The notes under the pieces are model-generated. The model had not been told where the DNA came from. It worked only from the letters and a program-made list of their open reading frames with translations, and made no database searches. A stretch of 64,000 nucleotides of DNA from JAICKN01 sp036489565 (lineage in GTDB: Bacteria > Acidobacteriota > Terriglobia > Terriglobales > Acidobacteriaceae), in assembly GCA_036489565.1 (NCBI GenBank), contig DASXFN010000034.1, positions 1-64,000 of the forward strand. Reading direction: 5' to 3'. A program made the translations under genes and the position numbers. Shown in pieces: positions 26,343 through 35,036 of this stretch; within the stretch, counting starts at the first letter, position 1, and the number at the start of each line of letters is the position of its first letter.

Positions 26343-27389
26343 ATGCTTGTTCAGGAACAGGTTCCCCTCGCGCCCCGCACCACAATTAAAGTAGGCGGCC
26401 CCGCCCGCTTTTTCGTGGAAGCCCGCAACACTGAAGATGCTCGCGCGGCGGTGGAGTTTGCCCGTTCCAAATCTCTTGCGTTATTTGTTCTCGGCGGCGG
26501 CAGCAATCTGGTTGTGTCGGACAAAGGCTGGCCGGGCTTGGTGTTGAAAATCGCCATCTCGGGAATCGAGCAACGCTCAGAAGCAGGACCCGCCATATTT
26601 GAAGTTGGAGCCGGCGAAGAATGGGACAAGTTTGTCGCCTTCGCCGTGGGGAAGAATTGCGCAGGAGTGGAATGCCTGAGCGGAATTCCCGGCAGCGTAG
26701 GCGGAACGCCGGTGCAGAACGTGGGCGCCTACGGCCAGGAAGTCGCTGAAACGATTGAATCCGTCCATGCGCTTGAAGTTGAAACGCTCGAAGTGCGTGA
26801 AATTGCAAAACAAAATTGCGGGTTTTCCTACCGTAGCAGCATTTTCAACACAACCGAACGCGGCCGCTACATCATTTTGAAAACCACCTATTCCCTCACC
26901 CCCGGCGGCACTCCAAAAACCGAATATGCGGACCTGAAAAAATATTTTGCCGGATGGCGCGAGACGCCAACCCTCGCCGACGCCCGGGAAGCCGTCCGGC
27001 AAATTCGCGCCCGCAAAGGAATGCTCATCACCCCCGGCGATCCCGACTGCAAAAGCGCCGGATCATTCTTCAAGAACCCCATCCTCTCGCCTGAACAGCA
27101 CGATGAACTGCTCCGCCGCGCCGCCCTCCGTGGATTGCAAGTGCCCAGCTATCCCGCCCTTGAATCCCAGAAAAAAGTTTCCGCCGCGTGGCTGGTAGAG
27201 CACTCCGGATTCAGCAAGGGATTCATCGCCGGGAAAGCCGGCATCTCGCGCAAACACGCCCTCGCCATCGTGAACCGCGGCCAAGCCTCAGCACTCGACA
27301 TCCTCTCCTTGAAAGAACAAATTCAGGGCAGAGTCAAGGAAATCTGGGGCGTCCAACTGGAGCCCGAGCCGGTGATGGTCGGCTTCTAA
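26343..27389 (+). CDS. murB: UDP-N-acetylenolpyruvoylglucosamine reductase MurB
   Basis: A 348-residue cytoplasmic flavoenzyme that reduces UDP-GlcNAc-enolpyruvate to UDP-MurNAc in peptidoglycan precursor synthesis. Diagnostic segments are VGGPARFFVEA, the FAD-binding LGGGSNLVVSD, GIPGSVGGTPVQNVGAYGQE, the catalytic serine region CKSAGSFFKNP and the C-terminal glutamate in LEPEPVMVGF. Length and the loop before the serine motif fit type I MurB. Start choice is uncertain: this ATG abuts a hairpin, while a GTG at 26331 lies inside it, and neither has a clear ribosome site. It is not in a dcw-type cluster here. Confidence 0.95.
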   Translation: MLVQEQVPLAPRTTIKVGGPARFFVEARNTEDARAAVEFARSKSLALFVLGGGSNLVVSDKGWPGLVLKIAISGIEQRSEAGPAIFEVGAGEEWDKFVAFAVGKNCAGVECLSGIPGSVGGTPVQNVGAYGQEVAETIESVHALEVETLEVREIAKQNCGFSYRSSIFNTTERGRYIILKTTYSLTPGGTPKTEYADLKKYFAGWRETPTLADAREAVRQIRARKGMLITPGDPDCKSAGSFFKNPILSPEQHDELLRRAALRGLQVPSYPALESQKKVSAAWLVEHSGFSKGFIAGKAGISRKHALAIVNRGQASALDILSLKEQIQGRVKEIWGVQLEPEPVMVGF

Positions 27390-27443
27390 GCGTCCCTAAG
27401 TTTTAGCGCAGCGATCGCTCACGTGATTCAACTCTCAAAAGCA

Positions 27444-27483
27444 TGTCATCCCGACGCTTGAGCGCAGCGAAAGAGAAGGGACC
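27444..27483 (+). repeat. Degenerate half-copy resembling the TGTCATTCCGAG repeat
   Basis: Begins TGTCATCCCGACGC and contains GCGCAGCGAAAGAGAAGG. It resembles the left arm of the elements at 37498 and 38363 but is diverged and lacks the right arm. It lies between the convergent murB and uracil-DNA glycosylase genes. Confidence 0.35.
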
Positions 27484-27546
27484 TTACGACCTACGTAATT
27501 GGGATTGCAACGTCTGGGAAATGCGCTCCAACTGGCCCCGGCGCGA

Positions 27547-28254
27547 CTAAGCGTTCTTATCGGCCAGCCGCGCCGCTTCTTTAAAAACGGCGAAAAACAT
27601 GGGCCGCGTCAGCTTACCGGTCTGAGTATTCTGGTTCGACGGATGGTACGAGGCCAATAGCACTTTGCCATCCGGCATCTTATATTTGGCCCCGTGTCCG
27701 AAGACATATCCCGCGCGGCTCGGAAGCATCCCACGCCGCTTCAGAAAATTTAAATACGCATCGAATGCGATCTTCCCCAAGGCCACAACCACTTTCAACT
27801 TCTTCAGCCCATCAATTTCGCGCTCCAAATACGAAGCGCAATTCGCCAACTCCTGCGGAAGAGGTTTGTTATCCGGAGGAGCACAGCGCGCCGCGGCAGT
27901 AATAAACAAATCTTTCAACTTCAAGCCGTCATTGCGGTCGATGGCCGTCGGCTGGCTGGCAAATCCGCAATCATAAAGCACCGGATACATAAACTTCCCC
28001 GACGCATCTCCGGTAAACGGACGGCCCGTGCGGTTCGAACCGTGCGCGCCAGGAGCTAATCCCAACACAAGCACCCGTGCATTCGGATCGCCAAAACCCG
28101 GCACCGGCTTCCCCCAGTACTCGCAATACAGATAAGCGCGCCGCTTCTCCAGCGCTATCCGCTGCCGATATTCCACCAGCCGCGGACATCGCGTGCAGGA
28201 GATGACTTCAGAGTTGAGCTGGACGAGCCAGAGAGGAGGTGAGCTACCCGTCAT
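27547..28254 (-). CDS. Family 5 uracil-DNA glycosylase (UdgB-like)
   Basis: A 235-residue DNA repair enzyme that removes uracil and some other deaminated bases. Motif A is LGLAPGAHGSNRTGRPFTGD and motif B is SYHPSNQNTQTG, both characteristic of type 5 (UDGb) enzymes. Cysteines 20, 23, 124 and 139 fit the iron-sulphur cluster ligands of Fe-S uracil-DNA glycosylases. The usual catalytic Asn/Asp is replaced by Ala in motif A, as expected for this family. It is divergent from the gene at 28336, with a palindrome between them. Confidence 0.9.
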   Translation of the reverse strand: MTGSSPPLWLVQLNSEVISCTRCPRLVEYRQRIALEKRRAYLYCEYWGKPVPGFGDPNARVLVLGLAPGAHGSNRTGRPFTGDASGKFMYPVLYDCGFASQPTAIDRNDGLKLKDLFITAAARCAPPDNKPLPQELANCASYLEREIDGLKKLKVVVALGKIAFDAYLNFLKRRGMLPSRAGYVFGHGAKYKMPDGKVLLASYHPSNQNTQTGKLTRPMFFAVFKEAARLADKNA

Positions 28255-28285
28255 GAGATGTGATTTCTGTGCAAATGTCTAGCCT

Positions 28286-28300
28286 GCAGAAAATTTCTGC
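28286..28300. promoter_or_regulatory. Palindrome between divergent genes, possible operator
   Basis: GCAGAAA-A-TTTCTGC has perfect 7-bp arms around a single base. It lies 31 bases upstream of the uracil-DNA glycosylase start and 36 upstream of the plus-strand membrane-protein gene, a typical operator position. No regulator is identified. Confidence 0.35.
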
Positions 28301-28335
28301 GATAGTTTCTGTATAGATTTAGAATTCATTCCACT

Positions 28336-28701
28336 ATGCGAATCGTTTCTATTCGAGCATTCCAGGTCGCAAAAGTATTGGGCATTGTTTACACGTTATT
28401 TGGATTCACGACATTCATTCTATATGCGGTTCGCGGAGATGAAGCTTTAACTCTGCCGTTCGGAATCCTCGCCCCTCTCGTTAATTTAAACGTAAATCTG
28501 ACTCTGCCTCATATGAATGGGGTGCTTTACAACATTTTTTTGTGTGCGGCTGCGCTGATTTCCTATGCCGTAACAGGATGGATAACAGGGATGTTCCTTG
28601 CGTTCTGTTTTAACTTCATAGCCAAAAAAACAAACGGAATCGAGGCGAAATACCTGTTCATACCAAAAGAAGAAATTGCAACCGATATCCCAACTACTTA
28701 A
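28336..28701 (+). CDS. Small membrane protein of unknown function
   Basis: A 121-residue protein with three or four hydrophobic segments (VLGIVYTLFGFTTFILYAV, FGILAPLVNL and ALISYAVTGWITGMFLAFCF) and a short polar C-terminal tail. The layout resembles small integral membrane proteins in which the first segment forms a glycine-containing hairpin. No family is recognised. It is lower in GC than its neighbours. It converges on the pilin-like gene 15 bp away. Confidence 0.55.
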   Translation: MRIVSIRAFQVAKVLGIVYTLFGFTTFILYAVRGDEALTLPFGILAPLVNLNVNLTLPHMNGVLYNIFLCAAALISYAVTGWITGMFLAFCFNFIAKKTNGIEAKYLFIPKEEIATDIPTT

Positions 28702-28715
28702 AACATCGAGCAAGC

Positions 28716-29096
28716 TCAATTCGACGTCTGCACCTGCATCGATTCATCAATCGAAAGCTTGGCCGGCGTCCCGCCATCACTGCGGGTCGCAGTCACTTGG
28801 AAGCCTGAAGCCGTCGTTTCCACGTCGTAGGTGTAAGGGGGCCTGCTACCTGAAACCGTGAGATAGTGACCCGAAGTCAGGTCGTCTAGCGATCCATACT
28901 TTGCTTCCGAAGCAAAATACTGGCGCTCAGCGTTGGCAATGCCCAGCAAATCACCCTTCACGCCGACAATGTTGGCCGCTCCTGTAGGATTGTTCGTGCC
29001 GCCGATGGCCGACACGCTCCGCAACTGCGTAGCATAAAGATACAGCCCGACCGCCACGACGATAAGCACACTGATAAACCCGAAGGCCCGACCCAT
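28716..29096 (-). CDS. Type IV pilin-like protein with a single membrane anchor
   Basis: A 126-residue protein. I start at the ATG before GRAFGF because GGAGGAG immediately precedes it; a longer TTG reading would contain this ribosome site. One N-terminal helix (FISVLIVVAVGLYLYATQLR) is followed by a domain with GDLLGIANAERQYFASEAKY and PPYTYDVETTASGFQVTATR, the pattern of globular pilin or pseudopilin domains. The GFTLIE prepilin cleavage site is absent, so it is probably not processed by the usual peptidase. Confidence 0.65.
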   Translation of the reverse strand: MGRAFGFISVLIVVAVGLYLYATQLRSVSAIGGTNNPTGAANIVGVKGDLLGIANAERQYFASEAKYGSLDDLTSGHYLTVSGSRPPYTYDVETTASGFQVTATRSDGGTPAKLSIDESMQVQTSN

Positions 29097-29155
29097 AACT
29101 CCTCCCAAAAGCTAATTGCACAGCGAAAAAGGCAGGTCCGCAAGTAACCAGAGTG

Positions 29156-29632
29156 TTAGGACGGCAGATCATGGCCACGCTTGATGAAGTCGAGAATCTG
29201 CCCGCGCAGAGCCGAGTAGCTGTCTTCGTGACCACTGTAGGAGTAATCCATGGGGATGGTGGCGCGCGCGGTGACGATGGTGAGTCGATAGATTGGGACT
29301 TGCCTGCCGCCGGATTGGCTTGAGGCGCTACTAGCTTCCGTGCCAATGTCAGTGATGTCGTCGAAAGATATCTCGCCTGACTCAGCTTTGAATACTTTGT
29401 GACCCTTCCAGCGAACAATGCGCCGCGTGGCGTCGAACGTAAAAGTCTTGCGAAGGTCCATGATGAAAGCGAATAGCAGAAAGAATACAGGTAAAAAGAG
29501 GTAGCCTTTCGGTTCATGGCGAGCGATCACAATGTAAAGCGTAATGAGCGCGGCAGCAGCGCAAATTGCGGATACCCAACGGGTGCCTGCCACTACCACG
29601 AGCTCTCGCGGTGTCTGTCGTGCGATGTGCAT
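29156..29632 (-). CDS. Membrane protein with a PH-like C-terminal domain
   Basis: A 158-residue protein. Two hydrophobic segments (WVSAICAAAALITLYIVIA and YLFLPVFFLLFAFIMDL) form a hairpin, followed by a soluble part beginning KTFTFDATRRIVRWKGHKVF and containing SFDDITDIGTEA. That order resembles bacterial PH-like membrane proteins, but the assignment is tentative. I chose the ATG; a TTG five codons earlier is possible. It lies 59 bp upstream of the pilin-like gene on the same strand. Confidence 0.5.
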   Translation of the reverse strand: MHIARQTPRELVVVAGTRWVSAICAAAALITLYIVIARHEPKGYLFLPVFFLLFAFIMDLRKTFTFDATRRIVRWKGHKVFKAESGEISFDDITDIGTEASSASSQSGGRQVPIYRLTIVTARATIPMDYSYSGHEDSYSALRGQILDFIKRGHDLPS

Positions 29633-29896
29633 GCGCGATTCTTGCAAGAACTATCGCATGGAAGCGAATCGGCTACTGAGAAATTTTGTGTGGCGGCACG
29701 ACCGTGCGCGCGCAGCAGAGTGTTCCACGGGGAACACATCGTCATCACGGAAGTGTATAGACAATCAAACGACTGCGGGGAAAAGGGGTTGCGGCCAAAC
29801 ACGCCCACCCTTTCGCGAGCAAGACGAAGGGTGGGCGAACCGCTCCCCGATCATTTTCTATTTCTATCTACAAACTACACGTGCAAAGCTGCGATC

Positions 29897-30532
29897 TTAA
29901 TACCGGAAGCGCAGATCATGTTCATCCAAAGTGCGGGCGACCCGAACGACCCCGTGCAACGGGTTCGCTCCGAAATGTACGGTTGCCGGATCGCCGAAAG
30001 TCACAGCAATGTTTGAGAGGGCGATGTCGCCTACACTGCCCGTGACCCCGGTGATGTCTATGGTTAGTACAGGAGATGGCGTCCCAGCAGGTTGGAAGGG
30101 CGGTGGGAACGTTCCATTGATCGTAATCGTGGCCGGCCCCGTCACTTCAAATCCGCCCGGAATTGCCGTAACTTCGCCATTCACCACACTGATGTGGTGG
30201 GTATGCGCGTTGCGGTTCGCAGGATTATCCAGAAGATTGGGGTCGGTGGAGGTGGCGACGCCATTCGCCATAACTCCGAGGTCGGAACGTTCCATGGTCA
30301 GGGCCGCTGAAAAATTCGCCTTGTCCGACCTTGCGTTCAGGAGCAATGACCAATGGCCGCGAACTTCCCAGGGTCCCTTGACGCTTGCGGGTGCGCTTGC
30401 GGGCGTGTAGTCATTGAGCGTCCCTCTAAACTCCATGTTATGTTTCGGGGTCTGGGCCATGGCACCGGTACCTGCCGCCAGCGCCAGCATCACGATACTG
30501 CGTACAACCAGCCTGAAAACTCTGTTGTTCAT
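29897..30532 (-). CDS. Secreted beta-rich hypothetical protein
   Basis: A 211-residue protein with a signal peptide (RSIVMLALAAGTGAMAQ). The mature sequence alternates strands and turns, including WEVRGHWSLLLNARSDKANF, then NAHTHHISVVNGEVTAIPGG and GPATITINGTFPPPFQPAGT. The His-rich phrase THTHH-like (NAHTHHIS) might bind a metal. No catalytic family is recognised. The gene stands alone, with about 260 bp on each side lacking genes. Confidence 0.55.
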   Translation of the reverse strand: MNNRVFRLVVRSIVMLALAAGTGAMAQTPKHNMEFRGTLNDYTPASAPASVKGPWEVRGHWSLLLNARSDKANFSAALTMERSDLGVMANGVATSTDPNLLDNPANRNAHTHHISVVNGEVTAIPGGFEVTGPATITINGTFPPPFQPAGTPSPVLTIDITGVTGSVGDIALSNIAVTFGDPATVHFGANPLHGVVRVARTLDEHDLRFRY

Positions 30533-30828
30533 GAAAAATCTCCAAACTTAGATTTGCGCTTTTGTCGCCGAAAGTTCCCCGGCCACCCAGGGGATTGTCA
30601 TGGCCCATGCGAGGATCGCGGCCGAAATTCCATTCCGGTTAACTTGAGGCGCGTGAACACAATGGAACGGGTGTGTGAGTATCGTCAAAGGGCAATGCGC
30701 GGAATGGCCTTATTTCCTTCACTTACCGTCGAATACCGTGCTTTGCCGTCCGGGTGCCGGCAAGCTATAATCGCGTTCCCATACTCGAGACGACACGAGA
30801 CAACCTAAAGACCAAGCAGGAGGGCGCG

Positions 30829-32907
30829 ATGGGCGAACCGTTTGCTGGCACACCACCATCCGAAAAACTCCTCGAAGATCGTCTGGATTCCTGGAAAGAA
30901 ATCGCGGGATACCTCAACCGCGACGTGACCACCGTCCAGCGATGGGAAAAGCGGGAGGGCATGCCCGTTCACCGGCACCTGCATGACAGAATGGGCTCGG
31001 TCTATGCGTTTCGGGCTGAATTGGACACATGGGCGCGCAGCCGGAATCCAGCAGCACAAGAAAATGATAGTGATGTTCCCTCGGCTGATTCCTCTGCATC
31101 TTTGCCGCCCGCGGAATCTATTACCAGGTCAAGACACAGACTAAGCTCACGCTGGAAATTCGTCTTAGTGCTGGCAGCAGCAGGAATAGTGCTGACGCTG
31201 GGCACTAGCTTCTGGCTGCGGAAGACAGAGTACTTCTGGCGAAATCCCATTGCTGACGCTCGATTTCAAACCGTCACGGACTTTGACGGAGTGGCACAAG
31301 CCGCTGCGGTATCACGCGACGGTCATTTCGTGGCGTTTCTATCCGATCGGGACGGACAAATGGACGTCTGGGTTACGCAGATCGGTTCAGGCGAATTTCA
31401 CAATCTGACCCATGGGAGCGCACCGGAACTTATCAATCCATCGATTCGTACTTTGGGGTTCTCACCAGATGGCTCTTTCGTCACGTTTTGGGTTCGCGGG
31501 CCAAATGCTTCGAACAACGAAGACATCGGCATTTGGGCGGTGCCAACGCTTGGCGGAGAACCGCGACCATACCTTGAAGGCGTGGCTGAGTTTGACTGGT
31601 CGCACGACGGATCGCGGCTGGTGTACCACACTCCCGGCCCCGGTGACCCGATGTTTGTTTCAGACGGCGGCCTTCAGTCAGGCGGACGGCCCATCTTCAC
31701 CGCGCCTGCCGGGCTCCACTCTCACTTTCCTTTGTGGTCGCCCGACTCGGCATTCATCTATTTTGTTCAGGGTTCCTTGCCTGACAAGCTGGACATCTGG
31801 CGCATCCCATCAAACGGCGGTCCTGCCGAACGGATCACGTCGCACAATGGGCGAGTAACTTATCCGGTGCTATTGAATCAGCGGACGCTCGCCTACCTGG
31901 CCAGCGATCCCGATGGTTCAGGACCGTGGCTTTACAGCATCGACGTCGAGCGGCGCATTCCCCACCGGCTGACCTCTGGTCCCGACCGCTACACTTCACT
32001 AGCGGCCAACGCTGACGGCCAACGTCTGGTCGCCACGCTTGCAACTCCGAAGACAACCCTCTGGCGTTTGCCGATCACCGATTCTGCTGCCACTGATTCA
32101 ACTAGAGCAGCGCTGACGGCGGTTCGCATCCCACTCACGAGCAGCACGGGATTTTCCCCACGGTTTGGTCCCAACTATCTCTTGTATATTTCTGCAACCG
32201 GAACGAGCGAGAGCATCTGGAAACTCGCCAACGGCACAGCCACGGAGTTGTGGAGCAGCGAGGGAGCGCAAATTTTTGGCGGTCCGGCAATTTCTCCCGA
32301 TGGGCGGTCTGTCGCCTTCTCCGTCCGGCAACATCAACACACGATTTTGTACGCAATGCAGGCCGATGGCACCAACGCGCGAATTGTGAACGATTCGCTT
32401 AACCTGCAGGGCAATCCGGCATGGTCGCACGATGGTCAATCGATAATCTCCGCAGTGGAAGAGAACGGCGTTCCACACCTTTTTCGCGTGCCGCTCGATG
32501 GCCGCGCTCCTGCTGTTTTTGTTCAGGAGTATTCGGTTGGTCCCGTGTGGTCGCCCGACGGCGGCCTAGTTGTGTACTCGGGTCCTGACATTGGCACCAC
32601 GTTTTTAGTGAAAGCCGTCTCCGCCCAAGCCACAGCATATCCCCTGCCGGCGCTAAACCTGACTCGGGGTGCGCGCCATCTGGCTTTTCTGCCGGGAGGA
32701 CGAGCGCTCGTGTACCTGGGAAGAGAAATTCAACATAAGAATTTGTGGTCCATGGATATGGCAACAGGCGTGGAACGGCAACTGACGAATCTCCCACCCG
32801 ACTTCGACATTCGCGATTTCGACATCTCTCCAGACGGCCACGAAGTTGTACTCGAACGTGTACAGGGGCGCTCGGATGTGGTGCTGCTGGATATTCCCCG
32901 GCCGTAA
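30829..32907 (+). CDS. HTH-transmembrane-TolB-like propeller protein
   Basis: A 692-residue protein. The ATG has AGGAGG about five bases upstream. Residues about 15-65 form a helix-turn-helix of the kind SWKEIAGYLNRDVTTVQRWE, common in acidobacterial sensor-regulators. One membrane helix (KFVLVLAAAGIVLTLGTSFW) follows at about 105-125. The rest is a periplasmic beta-propeller of WD40-like/PD40 repeats with TolB-type phrases such as GFSPDGSFVTFW, AISPDGRSVAFS and DISPDGHEVVLE. The arrangement suggests signalling from an external ligand or protein state to a cytoplasmic DNA-binding domain. Target genes are unknown. Confidence 0.85.
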   Translation: MGEPFAGTPPSEKLLEDRLDSWKEIAGYLNRDVTTVQRWEKREGMPVHRHLHDRMGSVYAFRAELDTWARSRNPAAQENDSDVPSADSSASLPPAESITRSRHRLSSRWKFVLVLAAAGIVLTLGTSFWLRKTEYFWRNPIADARFQTVTDFDGVAQAAAVSRDGHFVAFLSDRDGQMDVWVTQIGSGEFHNLTHGSAPELINPSIRTLGFSPDGSFVTFWVRGPNASNNEDIGIWAVPTLGGEPRPYLEGVAEFDWSHDGSRLVYHTPGPGDPMFVSDGGLQSGGRPIFTAPAGLHSHFPLWSPDSAFIYFVQGSLPDKLDIWRIPSNGGPAERITSHNGRVTYPVLLNQRTLAYLASDPDGSGPWLYSIDVERRIPHRLTSGPDRYTSLAANADGQRLVATLATPKTTLWRLPITDSAATDSTRAALTAVRIPLTSSTGFSPRFGPNYLLYISATGTSESIWKLANGTATELWSSEGAQIFGGPAISPDGRSVAFSVRQHQHTILYAMQADGTNARIVNDSLNLQGNPAWSHDGQSIISAVEENGVPHLFRVPLDGRAPAVFVQEYSVGPVWSPDGGLVVYSGPDIGTTFLVKAVSAQATAYPLPALNLTRGARHLAFLPGGRALVYLGREIQHKNLWSMDMATGVERQLTNLPPDFDIRDFDISPDGHEVVLERVQGRSDVVLLDIPRP

Positions 32908-32995
32908 CTCCATAACTCAATGACGGCTCTGTGACGAACGGTTGAGTTAGAACAAGAAGGCACGCCAATCTCCTGAAATACGCGATAATCGCGCT

Positions 32996-34474
32996 ATGAC
33001 AAGACGCTTGATTTTCCGGCTCGCCGTGATCGTTGGCCTGGGACTTGCGAGCTGCCTCCCGGCGGCAGTCGGCTCCGATAACGCTCCAGCAACCAGTTCT
33101 ATACAGGATACCAAACCACACCGGCTGATCGTCCTCACGGATATTGGGGCTGAGGTGGATGACACGGAAAGCACGGTTCGGCTGCTTCTGTATTCGGATG
33201 TCATCGACATCCAGGGCCTCATTGCAACCACCTCCACATGGAAGAGAACGTCCGTCTCGCCAGAATTGATTGAAGCTGTAATCCGCGCTTACTCCAAGGT
33301 CCAAGGCAATTTGCTGAAACATGATGCGAACTACCCTCCGGCCGAAACCCTTCAGGCGTTGGTGAAACACGGCCGGGCGGAATACGGCATGAGCGGAGTC
33401 GGCCCGGGCAAAGACTCAGAAGGGTCCGACTGGATCATTCGCGTTTTGGAGAAAAATGATCCTCGTCCGCTCTGGGTTACAGCTTGGGGAGGGGCCAACA
33501 CACTCGCGCAAGCTCTTTACAAACTGCGCGCCACAAAGCCGCCCGCGGAGGTCGCCCGTCTGGTCGCCAAACTCAGGGTCTATACGATCTCTGACCAGGA
33601 CGATAGCGGCCCGTGGATTCGGAAGAACTTTCCCAATCTCTTTTATATTGTCTCTCCCGGAGGCAACTACGGAGCCGCCACCTGGACCGGAATCAATACT
33701 TTTGTGCCCGGCATTGATAACACAACCATCAGCAACAAGTGGCTTGCGAAACACATTCAACAAGGCCACGGGCCAATGGGCGCCGCGTATCCGGATGTTG
33801 CCTACGGCATGGAAGGCGACACGCCGTCCTGGCTTGGTCTGATTCCCAACGGCCTGAGCGATCCTGAACATCCTGACTGGGGTGGCTGGGGCGGACGCTA
33901 TGAACTCTACCGGCCAGACGTCCCCGTAACCGACCCGCACACATTCATTGGCGGCGTTCCCATCGAACCGGAGACGCGTCCTATCTGGACCAATGCGGTG
34001 GACGAATACACTCCGCCGGTGATGGGCGAGTACGGACGCGCAACTCACGACGGCGAAAAATCATTCAAAGACTTCAAGGCCACGATTTGGCGGTGGAGGG
34101 ACGACTTCCAAAATGATTTCGCCGCGCGCATGGAGTGGACGACAAAGCCCTATGCGGAAGCCAACCATCCTCCCGTTCCCATCCTGAATCAACCGGACGC
34201 GATCACGGTGCGGTCAGGAGAAAACTTTAATCTCAGCGCACATGCAACCGACCCCGACGGCGACAGCCTGAGTTTCTACTGGTTTCAGTACCCGGAAGCC
34301 GGGTCGTATAAAGGACCGGTCAAGTTCTTGATCGCAGAGAACATCCGCGACGTCACTCTGGTGGCGCCAAAGGTAGATAAACCAGAAACCGTACACATCA
34401 TTCTGAGAGTCACCGACAAATGCACCCCGCCATTATCGCGGTATAAGCGGGTCATCGTGACGATAACGCCGTGA
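32996..34474 (+). CDS. Secreted DUF1593 nucleoside-hydrolase-like protein
   Basis: A 492-residue protein with a signal peptide (LAVIVGLGLASCLPAAVG). The N-terminal domain starts PHRLIVLTDIGAEVDDTEST; its aspartate cluster matches the metal-binding DxDxxxDD-like site of nucleoside-hydrolase-fold proteins. Further on, AWGGANTLAQALYKLR and FYIVSPGGNYGAATWTGINT are typical of DUF1593. Residues about 400-492 form an Ig-like C-terminal domain (FNLSAHATDPDGDSLSFYWF). Members occur with carbohydrate-active enzymes and may cleave glycosides. It follows the HTH-propeller gene by 88 bp on the same strand and might be its target. Confidence 0.85.
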   Translation: MTRRLIFRLAVIVGLGLASCLPAAVGSDNAPATSSIQDTKPHRLIVLTDIGAEVDDTESTVRLLLYSDVIDIQGLIATTSTWKRTSVSPELIEAVIRAYSKVQGNLLKHDANYPPAETLQALVKHGRAEYGMSGVGPGKDSEGSDWIIRVLEKNDPRPLWVTAWGGANTLAQALYKLRATKPPAEVARLVAKLRVYTISDQDDSGPWIRKNFPNLFYIVSPGGNYGAATWTGINTFVPGIDNTTISNKWLAKHIQQGHGPMGAAYPDVAYGMEGDTPSWLGLIPNGLSDPEHPDWGGWGGRYELYRPDVPVTDPHTFIGGVPIEPETRPIWTNAVDEYTPPVMGEYGRATHDGEKSFKDFKATIWRWRDDFQNDFAARMEWTTKPYAEANHPPVPILNQPDAITVRSGENFNLSAHATDPDGDSLSFYWFQYPEAGSYKGPVKFLIAENIRDVTLVAPKVDKPETVHIILRVTDKCTPPLSRYKRVIVTITP

Positions 34475-34520
34475 TGAGAGCTCGCATTTTTGTCATCGAC
34501 TGTAGCCTGGAACTTCTCCA

Positions 34521-34556
34521 CTCAAGCCGAAAGAAGGCTTGAATGAGCCACCCGCC
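34521..34556 (+). repeat. 36-bp dispersed repeat (family B), copy 1
   Basis: Starts CTCAAGCC and ends GCCACCCGCC, with the internal inverted pair CAAGCC / GGCTTG. Related copies lie at 35796-35831 (reverse), 35936-35958 (partial) and 38491-38526. Confidence 0.8.
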
Positions 34557-34618
34557 AATAAATTCAGGACGGCAAGAATCAAGAGTTCTCAATATTTTGT
34601 TGATAACGGGGACCTTTG

Positions 34619-34767
34619 AAAAAACCTGGGAAGAAACCTGGGGACAGACGAGAAACCTGGGGACAGACGGACGAGAAACCTGGGGACAGAGAAACCTGGG
34701 GACAGACGGAACGTTCCCCGGTTTTCTAGAGAAACCTGGGGACAGACGGAACGTTCCCCGGTTTTCT
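34619..34767 (+). repeat. Tandem array of GAAACCTGGGGACAGA units (family C)
   Basis: GAAACCTGGGGACAGA occurs at 34633, 34652, 34675, 34691 and 34731, with an imperfect unit at the left end. The last two belong to an exact 37-bp duplication (34691-34727 and 34731-34767) that continues into CGGAACGTTCCCCGG. Each 37-mer is itself an imperfect palindrome (GAAACCTGGGGA versus TCCCCGGTTTTC), a REP-like design. Confidence 0.9.
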
Positions 34768-34937
34768 CATACCAATATCGGAATTTTCGACTCAGCTTGC
34801 CAGGAATTTCTCTCCTCTCGATCATCTCTGGAGCGGGCGACCTTGCGCTTGCGGCTCCACGAAAGGACGAACGACCGAAAAAGTCCTCGCCTGATCCACG
34901 ACAAGATGGGCTGGCTTTTACCGCTTGATCACGAATT

Positions 34938-34967
34938 GGGGAATGTTCCGCCTGTCCCCAGGTTTTC
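34938..34967 (-). repeat. Inverted copy of the family C repeat
   Basis: Read on the minus strand this is GAAAACCTGGGGACAGGCGG followed by AACATTCCCC, matching the 37-bp unit with two or three differences. With the array at 34619-34767 it forms inverted ends around about 170 bp, like a small decayed mobile element. Confidence 0.8.
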
Positions 34968-35036
34968 CGTGACTTGATGAATTTATAACAGGGTTCGTGC
35001 CGGAATGAACCCTAGTCCTAGTGGCGAGCTTGAGGA

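Larger units (their letters stand above)
34475..35036. other. 562-bp repeat-rich intergenic region
   Basis: No gene is supported here. The stretch holds one 36-bp repeat, a run of GAAACCTGGGGACAGA units and an inverted copy of the same unit, enclosing about 170 bp of unremarkable sequence. An open frame across it exists only because of the repeats. Confidence 0.7.

Noticed and set aside
28951..29517. 188-codon minus-strand open frame
   Set aside because: It overlaps both the pilin-like and the PH-like genes in another frame; those have better starts and domain patterns.
32399..33370. 323-codon minus-strand open frame across the propeller and DUF1593 genes
   Set aside because: It is antisense to two well-supported genes, spans their intergenic spacer and shows no recognisable domain.
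34619..34967. Possible CRISPR array
   Set aside because: Units recur at irregular spacing of 16-40 bp without unique spacers of constant length, and the unit is palindromic and also found inverted elsewhere. This fits REP-like repeats.
34543..34977. 144-codon open frame across the family C repeats
   Set aside because: The frame is a by-product of tandem repeats (repeated E-T-W-G-Q-like units) and has no plausible product.
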